From Hymenobacter piscis (GTDB taxonomy: Bacteria; Bacteroidota; Bacteroidia; Cytophagales; Hymenobacteraceae): 52,548 nt of DNA. The stretch covers positions 1 to 52,548 of the forward strand of contig NZ_JAHHZN010000027.1 of the NCBI RefSeq assembly GCF_018760735.1, written 5' to 3'. The notes beneath the pieces were generated by a model. The model was given only the letters and a program-made list of their open reading frames with translations, was not told the DNA's origin and did no database searches. Below are positions 8,299-19,509 of the stretch, piece after piece; within the stretch, counting starts at the first letter, position 1, and each line of letters begins with the position of its first letter. The position numbers were made by a program, and so were the translations under genes.

Positions 8299-9375
8299 AT
8301 GGCCAACACCCGCATCGATTACAAGGCCAATGCCACCCGCCGCCGCAACCGGTTTGCCTACATCACCGGCATCTTCGGGCTGATTCTCATTACTTTCTCT
8401 TACTACTTTTACCAGGTGTTCTTCACGCCCAACGTGGAAACCAAGGGCCGCCCCACCTACGTGGTGGTGCGTCGGGGGCAGTCGGCCAAGGCGGTGCTGG
8501 ACTCCATTGACGCTTCCGGGGTGATTGTGGACAAGCTCAGCCTGCACTTTGTGGCCCGGCTCATGAAGTACGAGCAGCTGGTGAAGCCCGGCCGCTACGA
8601 GCTCAAGGATGGTTACACCAACCGCCAGCTCATCAATGACCTGCGTACCGGCAGCAACCGCCTGCCCCTGCGCCTGACCTTCCAGAACATCCGCCTGCGG
8701 CAGGACCTGGCCCAGAAGCTGGCCGCCACCATTGATGCCCGCCCGGCCCGGTTCGACAGCCTGCTCAGCTCCCCGGCGTATACCAAAAGTCTGGGCTTCG
8801 ACACGACCAGCATCCTGACGATGTTCATCCCGAACACCTACGAGCTGCCCTGGAACGCCTCCGCCGAAAACGTGCTGCAGCGCCTGAAGAAGGAGTACGA
8901 GAAATTCTGGACGCCCGCCCGCGACGCCCAGCGCAAAGAACTGGGGCTGACCCGGGCCGAGGTGAGCACCCTGGCCAGCATTGTGGAGGCCGAGCAGCAG
9001 CAGCACGCCGACGAGCGGCCCCGGGTGGCGGGCGTGTACCTCAACCGCCTCCAGCGCGGCATGAAGCTCCAGGCCGACCCCACAGTGGTGTACGCCAACC
9101 AGGATTTCACCATCAAGCGGGTGCTCAACGTGCACCTGACCAAGGACTCGCCCTACAATACGTACAAGTACGCCGGCCTGCCGCCCGGCCCCATCAACCT
9201 GCCCAGCATTGCCAGCATCGACGCCGTGCTCAACCCCGAAAGCCACCAGTACCTGTACTTCTGCGCTAAGGAGGACTTCAGCGGCTACCACGCCTTCGCC
9301 CGCAACGAGCAGGAGCACCTGATAAATGCCCGCCGCTACCAGGCCGCCCTCAGCCGGGCCGGGATTATGAAATAA
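8299..9375 (+). CDS. mltG: Endolytic transglycosylase MltG
   Basis: A 358-residue inner-membrane enzyme that cuts nascent peptidoglycan strands within the glycan chain and so sets their length. One membrane helix is near residues 22-42, then a LysM-like part (RRGQSAKAVLDSI), then the YceG catalytic domain. The catalytic glutamate is E230 in LASIVEAEQ, followed by the conserved RVAGVYLNRLQRGMKLQADPTVVYA and SPYNTYKYAGLPPGPINLPS. The ATG at MANTRIDYK is chosen; an upstream TTG would add 13 unlikely residues. No YqgF or tmk neighbour is present, unlike in many bacteria. Confidence 0.95.
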   Translation: MANTRIDYKANATRRRNRFAYITGIFGLILITFSYYFYQVFFTPNVETKGRPTYVVVRRGQSAKAVLDSIDASGVIVDKLSLHFVARLMKYEQLVKPGRYELKDGYTNRQLINDLRTGSNRLPLRLTFQNIRLRQDLAQKLAATIDARPARFDSLLSSPAYTKSLGFDTTSILTMFIPNTYELPWNASAENVLQRLKKEYEKFWTPARDAQRKELGLTRAEVSTLASIVEAEQQQHADERPRVAGVYLNRLQRGMKLQADPTVVYANQDFTIKRVLNVHLTKDSPYNTYKYAGLPPGPINLPSIASIDAVLNPESHQYLYFCAKEDFSGYHAFARNEQEHLINARRYQAALSRAGIMK

Positions 9376-9489
9376 GTTGTCAGTTGTCGGTTGTTAGTTG
9401 TCAGGCTGTCCTGTTAGCTGCAAGTAACCATCAACCGGCATCCGGCATCTAATAACTAACAACTGACAACGAGCAACTGACAACTTATC
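9376..9489. repeat. Degenerate heptamer inverted repeat after mltG
   Basis: Immediately after the mltG stop, TTGTCAG-like heptamers (TTGTCAG, TTGTCGG, TTGTTAG, TTGTCAG) run to about 9404. The complementary set (AACTAACAACTGACAAC...) occupies about 9451-9487. The arms pair imperfectly. The structure could act as a terminator or mRNA-end hairpin for mltG; the next gene starts directly after it. Confidence 0.7.
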
Positions 9490-9490
9490 C

Positions 9491-9991
9491 ATGTACTCCT
9501 CCGATACCCAGATCCGCGTGCGGTATGCCGAAACCGACCAGATGGGCTACGTCTATCACGGCAACTACGCGGCCTATTTTGAGGTGTGCCGCACCGAGGC
9601 GTTCCGGCAACTGGGCATCAGCTATAAGGCCCTGGAAGCCGAGGGCGTGGGCATGCCGGTGGGCGAAATCCGGACCCGGTTCCGCCGCCCCGCCCGCTAC
9701 GACGACCTGCTCACGGTGCGCCTGCTGCTGCGGCAGCCCGCCGAGGGCACCCGGGTCATGTTCGAGTATGAAATCTACAACGAAGCCGCCGAGCTGCTCA
9801 CCGAAGGCCACACTCTGATGGTGTTCGTGAGCATGGCCACCGGCCGGCCCGTACCCATTCCGCCCGATATCCTGGCCAAACTCGCGCCCTACTTCTCCGA
9901 CGACGAAACGGCCGGCCCGCTTACCCCGCCCAAAACCCCGGTGGACGCACCCGCCCCGGCCGCCTTCCTGAAAGGAGGAGCCAAAGGGTAA
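9491..9991 (+). CDS. Acyl-CoA thioesterase, YbgC/4HBT hot-dog family
   Basis: A 166-residue hot-dog fold protein. The family hydrolyses acyl-CoA thioesters. The active-site segment RYAETDQMGYVYHGNYAAYFE holds the expected Asp (D16) and His (H23). The rest of the fold (FRRPARYDDLLTVRLLL, FEYEIYNEA, LLTEGHTLMVFV) is complete by about residue 130. A Pro/Ala-rich tail of about 35 residues follows, which is longer than usual and probably disordered. Substrate preference cannot be told. The gene sits between mltG and a BrkB-family gene and starts right after the repeat, with no Shine-Dalgarno sequence. Confidence 0.9.
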   Translation: MYSSDTQIRVRYAETDQMGYVYHGNYAAYFEVCRTEAFRQLGISYKALEAEGVGMPVGEIRTRFRRPARYDDLLTVRLLLRQPAEGTRVMFEYEIYNEAAELLTEGHTLMVFVSMATGRPVPIPPDILAKLAPYFSDDETAGPLTPPKTPVDAPAPAAFLKGGAKG

Positions 9992-10129
9992 GAATGAGAG
10001 AAACGGGCAGCGGGTAGTCAGGCCGCAGGCGCCGCAAGGCCCGGGGCAGTACCTTGCGCATCCTGTCCGGACCGGCCGCTGCTAACTCGGCATGCTCCCG
10101 GTTCCCACCTTTTCAATTTCCTCCGCTCT

Positions 10130-11116
10130 ATGCAGTCCCCCGTTCGCCGGTATCATTTGCCCGATGTGCGTCGCCGCCGCAGTTACCGGCGCCTCATCGT
10201 GCTGCTGAAGCGGCTGCGGTTTGCGGGGGGGCGGGCCTCGGTGTACGATGTAATTGCGCGGCTGCTGCAGGAAATCAAGCTCGATGGGCTGGCCAAGCGG
10301 GCCAGCTACATGGCCTTTAACTTCACCATTGCCATATTTCCCACCATCATTTTCCTGTTCACGCTCATTCCCTACATCCCGGTTCCGAACCTGAACGTCG
10401 ACATCCTGCAGTTTCTCTCCGACCTGATTCCGCGGGAGATGTACCGGGCAATTTCGGGCACCATTGAGGATATCGTGAACATTCAGCACGGAGGGTTGCT
10501 TTCGTTCGGTTTTGGGGCGGCCCTGGTGCTGAGCTCCAATGGCCTGATGGCTTTGCTCGACGCCTTCGAGAAGAAATATCCTTCCTTCAAGAAGCGCACC
10601 TACGTGCGCAAGCGCGTCATTGCCACCCTGCTCACGGTGGTGCTCTCGGCGGTGCTGCTGGTGGCCGTGGTCGGCATCTTCTTCGGCACCTACATCATCG
10701 ATACGCTGGTGTACAAAGAGGTAGTGCCCGAGGCCATGACCGACCAGCTGACCACGCTGCTGCGCTACGGCTCGGTGGTGGCGCTGTTTCTGCTTACTAC
10801 CAGCCTCGTGTACTACTACGTGCCCCCGGTGCACGATAAATGGCCCTTTATATCGGTAGGGGCTATTATAGCCACGCTGCTGATTTTTCTCGTGTCGTTC
10901 CTGTTCATTCTCTACGTCCGGATTTTTGACAGCTACAACCACTTCTACGGCTCCGTAGGTACGCTCGTGGGGTTTATGGTGTGGCTGGATTTCGTGTGCA
11001 TGACCCTGATTCTGGGCTTTGAGGTAAACGTGAGCATTGATGCCGTAACGGGCGGGGCCAAGCGCCCGGGCTGGCTGGGGCGGGTCCGGCGCTCAGGGCG
11101 GGTCGTAAATAATTAG
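10130..11116 (+). CDS. YihY/BrkB family inner-membrane protein
   Basis: A 328-residue polytopic protein of the YihY/virulence factor BrkB family. Six membrane segments are apparent: FTIAIFPTIIFLFTLIPYI, LLSFGFGAALVLSSNGLMALL, VIATLLTVVLSAVLLVAVVGIFFG, SVVALFLLTTSLVYYYVP, FISVGAIIATLLIFLVSFLFIL and GTLVGFMVWLDFVCMTLILGFEV. The family signatures RASYMAFNFTIAIFP and the YGSVGTLVGFMVWLD region are clear. The family was once proposed to be RNase BN, which is wrong; its function is unsettled, with transport or envelope roles suggested. A basic, cytoplasmic N-terminus of about 50 residues precedes the first helix. Confidence 0.9.
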   Translation: MQSPVRRYHLPDVRRRRSYRRLIVLLKRLRFAGGRASVYDVIARLLQEIKLDGLAKRASYMAFNFTIAIFPTIIFLFTLIPYIPVPNLNVDILQFLSDLIPREMYRAISGTIEDIVNIQHGGLLSFGFGAALVLSSNGLMALLDAFEKKYPSFKKRTYVRKRVIATLLTVVLSAVLLVAVVGIFFGTYIIDTLVYKEVVPEAMTDQLTTLLRYGSVVALFLLTTSLVYYYVPPVHDKWPFISVGAIIATLLIFLVSFLFILYVRIFDSYNHFYGSVGTLVGFMVWLDFVCMTLILGFEVNVSIDAVTGGAKRPGWLGRVRRSGRVVNN

Positions 11117-11172
11117 TGCCTGAAAATGAGGGGATAACCGCGCGGGCAAAGAAAATTTTGCCTGCCACGCTT

Positions 11173-11202
11173 GTTCCTGCCCGAAACGTGGATACTTTTG
11201 CC
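11173..11202 (+). promoter_or_regulatory. Bacteroidota promoter for the tRNA-Ser genes
   Basis: TTG (11173-11175) is followed after exactly 19 bases by TACTTTTG (11195-11202), a full match to the TAnnTTTG -7 element. It ends 28 bases before the first tRNA. Spacing and position fit a primary sigma-factor promoter of this phylum. Confidence 0.75.
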
Positions 11203-11230
11203 ATCCCAAACCACTTTACTTGGGCCTTAC

Positions 11231-11317
11231 AGAGAGGTGGCAGAGTGGTCGAATGCGACGGATTCGAAATCCGTTATACCTGCAAGGGTATCGGGGGTTC
11301 GAATCCCCCCCTCTCTG
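11231..11317 (+). tRNA. tRNA-Ser (anticodon CGA)
   Basis: An 87-base class II tRNA. The acceptor stem AGAGAGG pairs with CCTCTCT, with G as discriminator. The anticodon stem ACGGA/TCCGT closes the loop TTCGAAA, giving anticodon CGA for the codon UCG. A long variable arm (TACCTGCAAGGGTA) is present, as expected for serine, and the T-arm is GGGGG-TTCGAAT-CCCCC. CCA is not encoded. Confidence 0.95.
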
Positions 11318-11318
11318 C

Positions 11319-11353
11319 AAAAGGCTTTTTCAGCGCTTGAAAAAGCCTTTTTT
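11319..11353 (+). terminator. Hairpin terminator between the two tRNA-Ser genes
   Basis: Arms AAAAGGCTTTTTCA (11319-11332) and TGAAAAAGCCTTTT (11338-11351) pair perfectly over 14 bases and end in a T run. It starts two bases after the first tRNA, so the second tRNA may have its own promoter or depend on read-through. Confidence 0.8.
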
Positions 11354-11394
11354 CCTGTTACCCGGGGCGGCAACGCACTTGAAACACCTCATCC

Positions 11395-11479
11395 AGAGGA
11401 GTGGCAGAGTGGTCGATTGCGGCGGTCTTGAAAACCGTTGAGGGTTAAACCTCCGGGGGTTCGAATCCCTCCTCCTCTG
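11395..11479 (+). tRNA. tRNA-Ser (anticodon TGA)
   Basis: An 85-base class II tRNA. The acceptor stem AGAGGAG pairs with CTCCTCT, with G as discriminator. The anticodon stem GCGGT/ACCGT closes the loop CTTGAAA, giving anticodon UGA, which reads UCA and probably other UCN codons. The variable arm GAGGGTTAAACCTC is long. The T-arm pairs with one G-U. CCA is not encoded. The D-arm is almost identical to that of the upstream tRNA-Ser. Confidence 0.95.
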
Positions 11480-11506
11480 CGAAAACCGCCCGGCCGGCAA
11501 CAGGTC

Positions 11507-11545
11507 AAAAAAAAGCTCCCCGGTACCCGCCGGGGAGCTTTTTTT
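11507..11545 (+). terminator. Terminator after tRNA-Ser(TGA)
   Basis: GCTCCCCGG (11515-11523) pairs with CCGGGGAGC (11530-11538), flanked by eight A on the left and seven T on the right. It is a strong hairpin that would work in both directions. Confidence 0.88.
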
Positions 11546-11687
11546 GTAGGTGCGAACTGCTTCCGGCGAAGAGTATGACTCAGGCATTTAGATGGCCGGG
11601 AAGTAATCTGCCAATTTTTTCTTTTCCTTTGGAAGGACTGCTGGCGCATATTTTGCTTGCCCGCCGGCTACACTTTTGCCCGCCTTT

Positions 11688-12047
11688 ATGTCTGACGTGC
11701 TTTTCGACGTTAATCTGCAGCAGCTGCCGGACGATTTCCTGACGGGCGTGTGGCGGGTGGCCGATCGGGTGCTGAACCGAACTGATCCGGCCAGCGCCCT
11801 GGCCCGGGCCGAGCAGTTCAGTCTGCAGGCCGGCCGCCTGCAGGTCTCGGCCCCCGGCCTGCACGACAGCGGCCGCTGGCGCGTACAGCGCGACGAGCTG
11901 CTGAACCGCCCGTATCTGGAGCTGGAGCTGGGCCAGGAGCAGACGCGCGCGCTGGTAACCCGCCTGCGCCGCTCGCGTACCGGCTCCGAGAGCCAACTAA
12001 GTCTGTATTTTCAATCGGGCATGGAAATGCAGCTGGCCCAGCCGTAA
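11688..12047 (+). CDS. Hypothetical protein of 119 residues
   Basis: A small soluble protein (MSDVLFDVNLQQLPDDFLTGVWRVADRVLN...) with no signal peptide or membrane segment. The C-terminal half (RRSRTGSESQLSLYFQSGMEMQLAQP) looks beta-stranded. I do not recognise the family and see no catalytic motif. A CACTTTTG element nine bases before the ATG resembles the phylum's -7 box with a very short leader. It precedes a PAS-only protein by 36 bases on the same strand, so the two may be co-transcribed and could work together in signalling. Coding is supported by GC-rich third positions and a start with no better alternative. Confidence 0.65.
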   Translation: MSDVLFDVNLQQLPDDFLTGVWRVADRVLNRTDPASALARAEQFSLQAGRLQVSAPGLHDSGRWRVQRDELLNRPYLELELGQEQTRALVTRLRRSRTGSESQLSLYFQSGMEMQLAQP

Positions 12048-12083
12048 TCCCGTTCCGTTGTCCGCCCCGTTGTCCGATTCTAT

Positions 12084-13325
12084 ATGTCTTCCTCTGATTC
12101 CGTAATTCCCGGCCGGCCGGCGCACTCGGCCTTTGCCAGCTCCATTTTACTGGCCACCACCAACGCCCAGGGGGAAGTGCTGTTCGCCAACGCTCAGTTT
12201 CTGCAATTTGCGGGCCTTAGCCGGTCCCAGCTGAGTGCGCAGTGGCCCACGCTGGTTCACCCCGACGACCAGGCGCGGGTGGCAGCTGATTGGGCACAGG
12301 CCCTGGCCCGGCAGCTGCCGTATCAGATGGAGTTCCGCCTCCGCCGCCACGATGGCCTCTACCGCTGGGTGCGCAGCACGGGGCACCCGCAGTTCAGCGA
12401 TGAGCAGCAGCTGCAGCAGTGGGTAGTGAGCGTGGTGGATGTGGAAGCGCTGCGCGAGAGCAGCGCCCTGGACCCCGAGCACGACTTCAGCTTCCTGGTG
12501 GAGCTGATTCCGCAGCTGGTCTGGACTACGGACCCCGCCGGTTTTCATACCTACTTCAATCAGCGCTGGACTGACTTCACCGGCTATACCCTGGCCGACA
12601 GCGTGGGACCGGATATGTGGAACAACCTGCTGCATCCCGACGACCAGGAGCTGGCCCGCCGGGTGTGGGGCCACTCTTTGGCCACCGGCGAGTTCTATGA
12701 AATCGAGTACCGCTTCAAGTCCCGGGAGGGAGATTACCGCTGGTTTCTGGGGCAGGCCCTGCCCGTGCGCAACGAGGCCGGTGAGCTGGTAAAGTGGTTC
12801 GGGACCTGCACCGATATTCACGACCAGAAAATGCAGGAACTGGCCTTGCGCAAGCGCGAAGCCGATTTTACCACCCTGGCCAACGCCATTCCGCAGCTGG
12901 CCTGGATGGCCGACGAAACCGGCTCCATTTTCTGGTACAATCAGCAGTGGTTCCGCTACACCGGCACCACGCTGGAAGAAATGGCCGGCTGGGGCTGGCA
13001 GAAGGTCCACCACCCGGATTACGTGGCGGCCGTGCGCGAGAAGTTCGGGCAGGCCATTGCCGCGGGCGAAATCTGGGAGGACACCTTCCCGCTGCGCCGC
13101 CACGATGGCGACTACCGCTGGTTTCTGAGCCGGGCCCTGCCCGTGCGCGATGAAGCCGGCCACATCGTGCGCTGGTGCGGCACCAACACCGATATCACCG
13201 AGCAGAAGCAACTCCAGGAGCAGCTGGAGCGTGCCTACTCCGACCTGGAAGCCAAAGTCATGTTCCGGACCCTGGATCTGGAGCGCGAAGTGCAGGAGCT
13301 ACGTCAGCGCCTGGGAGAGGGGTAG
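12084..13325 (+). CDS. Triple-PAS protein without an output domain
   Basis: A 413-residue cytoplasmic protein with three consecutive PAS/PAC units (about 14-118, 132-255 and 262-375). The second and third are close copies: IPQLVWTTDPAGFHTYFNQRW against IPQLAWMADETGSIFWYNQQW, each ending YRWFL(G/S)xALPVRxEAG and WxGTxTDI. The last 38 residues are a coiled coil (QEQLERAYSDLEAKVMFRTLDLE) of the type that normally leads into a kinase DHp domain, but the gene stops there. No His-kinase, GGDEF or other effector follows. It could be a partner sensor for a kinase elsewhere, or a kinase that has lost its catalytic half. PAS-only proteins of this shape occur in Hymenobacter-like genomes, so decay is not certain. 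Confidence 0.85.
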   Translation: MSSSDSVIPGRPAHSAFASSILLATTNAQGEVLFANAQFLQFAGLSRSQLSAQWPTLVHPDDQARVAADWAQALARQLPYQMEFRLRRHDGLYRWVRSTGHPQFSDEQQLQQWVVSVVDVEALRESSALDPEHDFSFLVELIPQLVWTTDPAGFHTYFNQRWTDFTGYTLADSVGPDMWNNLLHPDDQELARRVWGHSLATGEFYEIEYRFKSREGDYRWFLGQALPVRNEAGELVKWFGTCTDIHDQKMQELALRKREADFTTLANAIPQLAWMADETGSIFWYNQQWFRYTGTTLEEMAGWGWQKVHHPDYVAAVREKFGQAIAAGEIWEDTFPLRRHDGDYRWFLSRALPVRDEAGHIVRWCGTNTDITEQKQLQEQLERAYSDLEAKVMFRTLDLEREVQELRQRLGEG

Positions 13326-13438
13326 AGTTTAGAAGTTGGAAAGTTTAGAAGTTAAAAAGTGGGCGGCCCCGGCAAAAAGCACATTGCTCGCCGGGGCCGC
13401 CCACTTTCTAACTTCTAAACCTCCCAACTTCTAAACTC
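13325..13438. terminator. Long inverted repeat (about 49-bp arms) between convergent genes
   Basis: The arms 13325-13373 and 13390-13438 pair almost throughout. The inner part AGTGGGCGGCCCCGGC with its complement is a perfect GC-rich terminator core. The outer part is made of 8-base units (AGTTTAGA, AGTTGGAA, AGTTTAGA, AGTTAAAA). It begins on the last base of the PAS gene stop codon and ends just before the stop of the opposing efflux adaptor, so it probably ends both transcripts. Confidence 0.85.
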
Positions 13439-13441
13439 AAC

Positions 13442-14590
13442 CTACTCCGCGTCCTGACCCTTCTTCAGCTCGGCATCGAGGAAATAGGCGCCGTGGCGGA
13501 CCAGCCGGGTGGTATCGGCGCCGGGGTCGAGGAGGGTGACGACCACGTCGCCATTCTCACTGGGGCCGGTTTGCACGCGGTGGCGGCGGTAGGCACCGGG
13601 ACCGAGGCGGGCGAAGATGTAGCTGAACTCGCCGGCCTGCACCACGGCGTCTTCGGGCAGGGTGGGCTGGCGGGCGCCGGCCGTCTGGATGTGGGCCGCC
13701 ACGTACTGACCGGGCAGCACGTCGTCGCGCTCGGGCTCCAGGTGGGCGTGCACGCTCACGGTGCGGCCGTCGTCGTTGAAGGCCTTGCCCACCAGGAACA
13801 CCCGCGCCGTCAAGTCCTCGTTGGAGCCCCGGCTGGGAATCTTGAACAGAATGGGCTGGCCGACTTTCACCCGCGCGATGTCGCGTTCGAAGACCTTGAG
13901 CTCCAGGTGCAGGTCGGAGCGGTCCACCACTTCCACCAGCACGTCCTGGGGATTCACGAACTGGCCGGGGTTGATGTTGACCGCCTTCACGTAGCCTCTG
14001 ATGGGCGACACCAGCGGCACGGTGGGTGAAATGCGGCCTTGGTCGAGCTGGCTGATGGAAATGCCCAGCATACGTAGCTGCCCGGCGGTGGCGCGCATCA
14101 TGGCCTGCTCGGCCGTGTACTCGCTCTGGGCCTGCTGGAGCTTGCGCCTGGCGCCCACGTCCTCGGCATCGAGAATGCGCTGACGCTCCAGCTCCTGGGC
14201 CAGAAACTGCACCCGGGCCTTGCTCTGGAGGTAGTCCTGCTGGAGCTTGAGGTAGTCGGGGTGGCGCAGCACGGCCACTACGCCGCCCTTGGTTACCTGC
14301 TGGCCCGGCAGCACGGCCACGCTCTGCACGTAGCCGCCCAGCACCGCCGAAATGGAGGCCTGGTTCTGGGGCGGTACGTCGATGCTGCCGTTGGCCTGCA
14401 CATCGGAAGTCATGTTTTTCCAGGCAAAGGAGCCGGTTTCAAGGCCGGCCGCTTTCTCCTGGGCCGGGTTCACCTGCACTATGCCGGGACTGGCCGCCGG
14501 TGCGGATTTCCCGGTGGTTTCGGGTTCTGTGGCTTTGTCGGAGCCGCAAGCCGCGGCGAGCAGGGCGAGGAAGAAAAAGGCGTATTTCAT
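13442..14590 (-). CDS. Efflux RND periplasmic adaptor lipoprotein (CzcB/CusB-like)
   Basis: A 382-residue membrane-fusion protein. The signal peptide ends in a lipobox (LLAAACGS), so it is lipid-anchored. The order is the usual one: beta-barrel start (QANGSIDVPPQNQASISA), lipoyl half (GGYVQSVAVLPGQQVTKGGVVAVLRHPDY), alpha-helical hairpin (LQQDYLQSKARVQFLAQELERQR), lipoyl half (SPIRGYVKAVNINPGQFVNPQDVLVEVVD) and membrane-proximal domain. It links the CzcA-type pump to the outer-membrane channel encoded upstream in the same operon. No CusF-like or metal-binding His/Met cluster is visible. It is the last gene of the operon and is followed by the long convergent terminator. Confidence 0.92.
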   Translation of the reverse strand: MKYAFFFLALLAAACGSDKATEPETTGKSAPAASPGIVQVNPAQEKAAGLETGSFAWKNMTSDVQANGSIDVPPQNQASISAVLGGYVQSVAVLPGQQVTKGGVVAVLRHPDYLKLQQDYLQSKARVQFLAQELERQRILDAEDVGARRKLQQAQSEYTAEQAMMRATAGQLRMLGISISQLDQGRISPTVPLVSPIRGYVKAVNINPGQFVNPQDVLVEVVDRSDLHLELKVFERDIARVKVGQPILFKIPSRGSNEDLTARVFLVGKAFNDDGRTVSVHAHLEPERDDVLPGQYVAAHIQTAGARQPTLPEDAVVQAGEFSYIFARLGPGAYRRHRVQTGPSENGDVVVTLLDPGADTTRLVRHGAYFLDAELKKGQDAE

Positions 14591-14727
14591 ATAGAGGGTG
14601 CCGGATTTTCCCGGATGGAAGCCCGGGACGAGTCAGCGAAAAATTCAAGGAAGAAACAGAAGGAAAGTAGCAAAACGCTCCGTAGCCCCGGGCTTCAGCC
14701 CTGGGACCCAAAATGCGTCCGGGGCCC

Positions 14728-15972
14728 TTACAGGTCGTGGCCGGCGAGGGAGAGCAGCTGCAGGGCCAGGTCGTTGTAGCGCTGCACCTGGTCGAGGTGG
14801 GCGGCGCGGATCTGCCAGGCGGGCTCCGTGTTCACCACGTACTCCACGTAGTCGATGTCGCCGGCCCGGAAGCTTTTCTCGGCGGTATCGAGGATGAGGC
14901 GGGCCTGGGGCAGGGCCGTTTGCTCGTAGTAGGTGAGCGAGGCGCGGGCCCGGCTGAGCTGGCGGCGCAGGTTCGCGAGCTGACCGCCGAGCTGGGTGGC
15001 GGCGTAATGCAGCTGGGTTTCGGCCGCCTGCTCGCCAAGGCGGGCGGCCTCGATGCGGCTTTTCTGCACCCCGCCCAGCAGGGGCACGGCCACCCCGGCC
15101 TGCACCACGTGGAAGACCCTTTCCTGGTTGATGGTCTGGGTGAAATAGCCCAGGCGCAGGTCGGGCAGGCGGCGCAGCTCTTCCACCCGGGTCTGGCGCT
15201 TGCTCACTTCCACTTCCTGCTCCAATAGGCCCAGCAGCGGGTTGGTGGCGGCCGTCAGCCCGGCCGTATCGGCAGGGGCCAGGGCCACCACGGCGGCGGC
15301 CGTGGTATCGATGCGGGCGGGCCGGGGCTGGTTCAGGAGCACGGAAAGCTGCTGACGGAGCACCTCCTGGTCGGTGCGGGCCAGGGCCAGGCGGTTCTGC
15401 AGTTCCAGCTGCCGGGCCTGGGCCGACACCTGCTCGAGGCGGTTGGTGGCTCCGGTCTGGTAGCGGATGCGGGCGGCCCGGGCAGCGCGCTGGTAGAGGC
15501 TGTCCTGGCGGCGCAGCAAAGCCACGCGGCGGTAGCTGAGCAGCAGCTCGTAATAGGTGCTGCGGATGGTGCGGGTCAGGTCGCGGCGCTGCTGGCGCAC
15601 GCGCTGCTCGGCGCTGCCCACCTGGCCTTCCAGCAGGCGGCGCTGGGCGCTGTAGAGGCCGGGCAGGGCCGTTTGCTGCACAATGTTGAAGCTCTGGTCG
15701 CGCAGGGGGCCGGAAATCTGGCCTATCTGGTAGTCGGCCACGGTGCGGGGCAGGTCGTAGCCGGTGCGGGAGAGGGCGCGCTGGCGCTCGATTTCGAGGC
15801 GGCCGCTTTGCGTGAGCAGACTCTGGCTCAGGCCGGCTTGCAGGATCTGATCCAGGGTGAGGCCCGCTTCGCCCGGCGGCCCGGCAGCGGCGGGCGGGGG
15901 CAGGGTGCGGGGCGTGGTCTGGGCGCGCAGGAAGCCGGGAATCAAAAGCAGGAAAAGCAGCAGAATACGCAT
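14728..15972 (-). CDS. TolC-family outer-membrane channel (CzcC-like)
   Basis: A 414-residue outer-membrane efflux protein with signal peptide MRILLLFLLLIPGFLRAQ. The two repeats of the TolC fold are seen as long Gln/Arg/Leu-rich helices (RQQRRDLTRTIRSTYYELLLSYRR; the second near KSRIEAARLGEQAAETQLHYAATQL). The start is set at the signal peptide; 43 further in-frame codons upstream are read from the 9-bp repeat and are not credible. It stands between the pump gene (upstream) and adaptor gene (downstream) of the heavy-metal efflux operon, 137 bases from the latter. Confidence 0.9.
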   Translation of the reverse strand: MRILLLFLLLIPGFLRAQTTPRTLPPPAAAGPPGEAGLTLDQILQAGLSQSLLTQSGRLEIERQRALSRTGYDLPRTVADYQIGQISGPLRDQSFNIVQQTALPGLYSAQRRLLEGQVGSAEQRVRQQRRDLTRTIRSTYYELLLSYRRVALLRRQDSLYQRAARAARIRYQTGATNRLEQVSAQARQLELQNRLALARTDQEVLRQQLSVLLNQPRPARIDTTAAAVVALAPADTAGLTAATNPLLGLLEQEVEVSKRQTRVEELRRLPDLRLGYFTQTINQERVFHVVQAGVAVPLLGGVQKSRIEAARLGEQAAETQLHYAATQLGGQLANLRRQLSRARASLTYYEQTALPQARLILDTAEKSFRAGDIDYVEYVVNTEPAWQIRAAHLDQVQRYNDLALQLLSLAGHDL

Positions 15973-16008
15973 GGGAGCTGGGCCGAAGGTGGGTGATGGG
16001 TAGAATAT

Positions 16009-16112
16009 GAGGAGTGCGGCGAATGTGAGAAATGTGGCGAATGTGCAGAATGAGAGGAATTGGGCTGATGAGTAGCCGTTACACCTGCACATTCGCCACA
16101 TTTCTCACATTC
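16009..16112. repeat. 28-bp perfect inverted repeat of nonamer units inside the efflux operon
   Basis: The arms 16021-16048 and 16085-16112 are exact complements, 36 bases apart. Each is built of degenerate 9-base units (GAATGTGAG, AAATGTGGC, GAATGTGCA). It fills the gap between the pump and channel genes, so it could cause partial termination or protect the 3' end of the pump message and change the ratio of pump to channel. Confidence 0.8.
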
Positions 16113-16129
16113 TGCACATTGCATCAGCT

Positions 16130-19291
<3,162 letters not shown>

Positions 19292-19307
19292 AGAAAAAAG
19301 GAGAAGC

Positions 19308-19465
19308 CTTTTTTCGGTTTTTAGGGGCTGGTTTGTGGTTTTTGATCAGGCAGTTTCAACCCGAGCAATGACCAGGAGTAGTAGTAGCGCAATTTCAGCG
19401 GTTAGCCGGTAGTGTCGCCCGACTAATCACCAAAAACCAAAAACCAGCAACAAAAAACCAAAAAG
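19308..19465. repeat. Degenerate CCAAAAA heptamer inverted repeat upstream of the pump
   Basis: From about 19430 to 19465 the strand reads CCAAAAA, CCAAAAA, CCAGCAA, CAAAAAA, CCAAAAA, a clear 7-base period. A complementary arm with GGTTTTT units lies at about 19308-19344. The pairing is imperfect. It occupies the gap between the His-rich protein gene and the RND pump, and the rest of this 218-base gap has no gene. Confidence 0.7.
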
Positions 19466-19509
19466 GAATGAGCAATAAGAACACACGGCGCCCGGGGGCA
19501 CCAGCGGGG

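Noticed and set aside
11231..11479. Integration (att) site at the tandem tRNA-Ser genes
   Set aside because: No integrase gene and no second copy of a tRNA 3' end is visible in the window.
11330..11649. Minus-strand open frames antisense to tRNA-Ser(TGA), containing an RRDSNPRR-like string
   Set aside because: This peptide is a well-known artefact of translating the antisense of tRNA-Ser genes; the tRNA structures explain the sequence.
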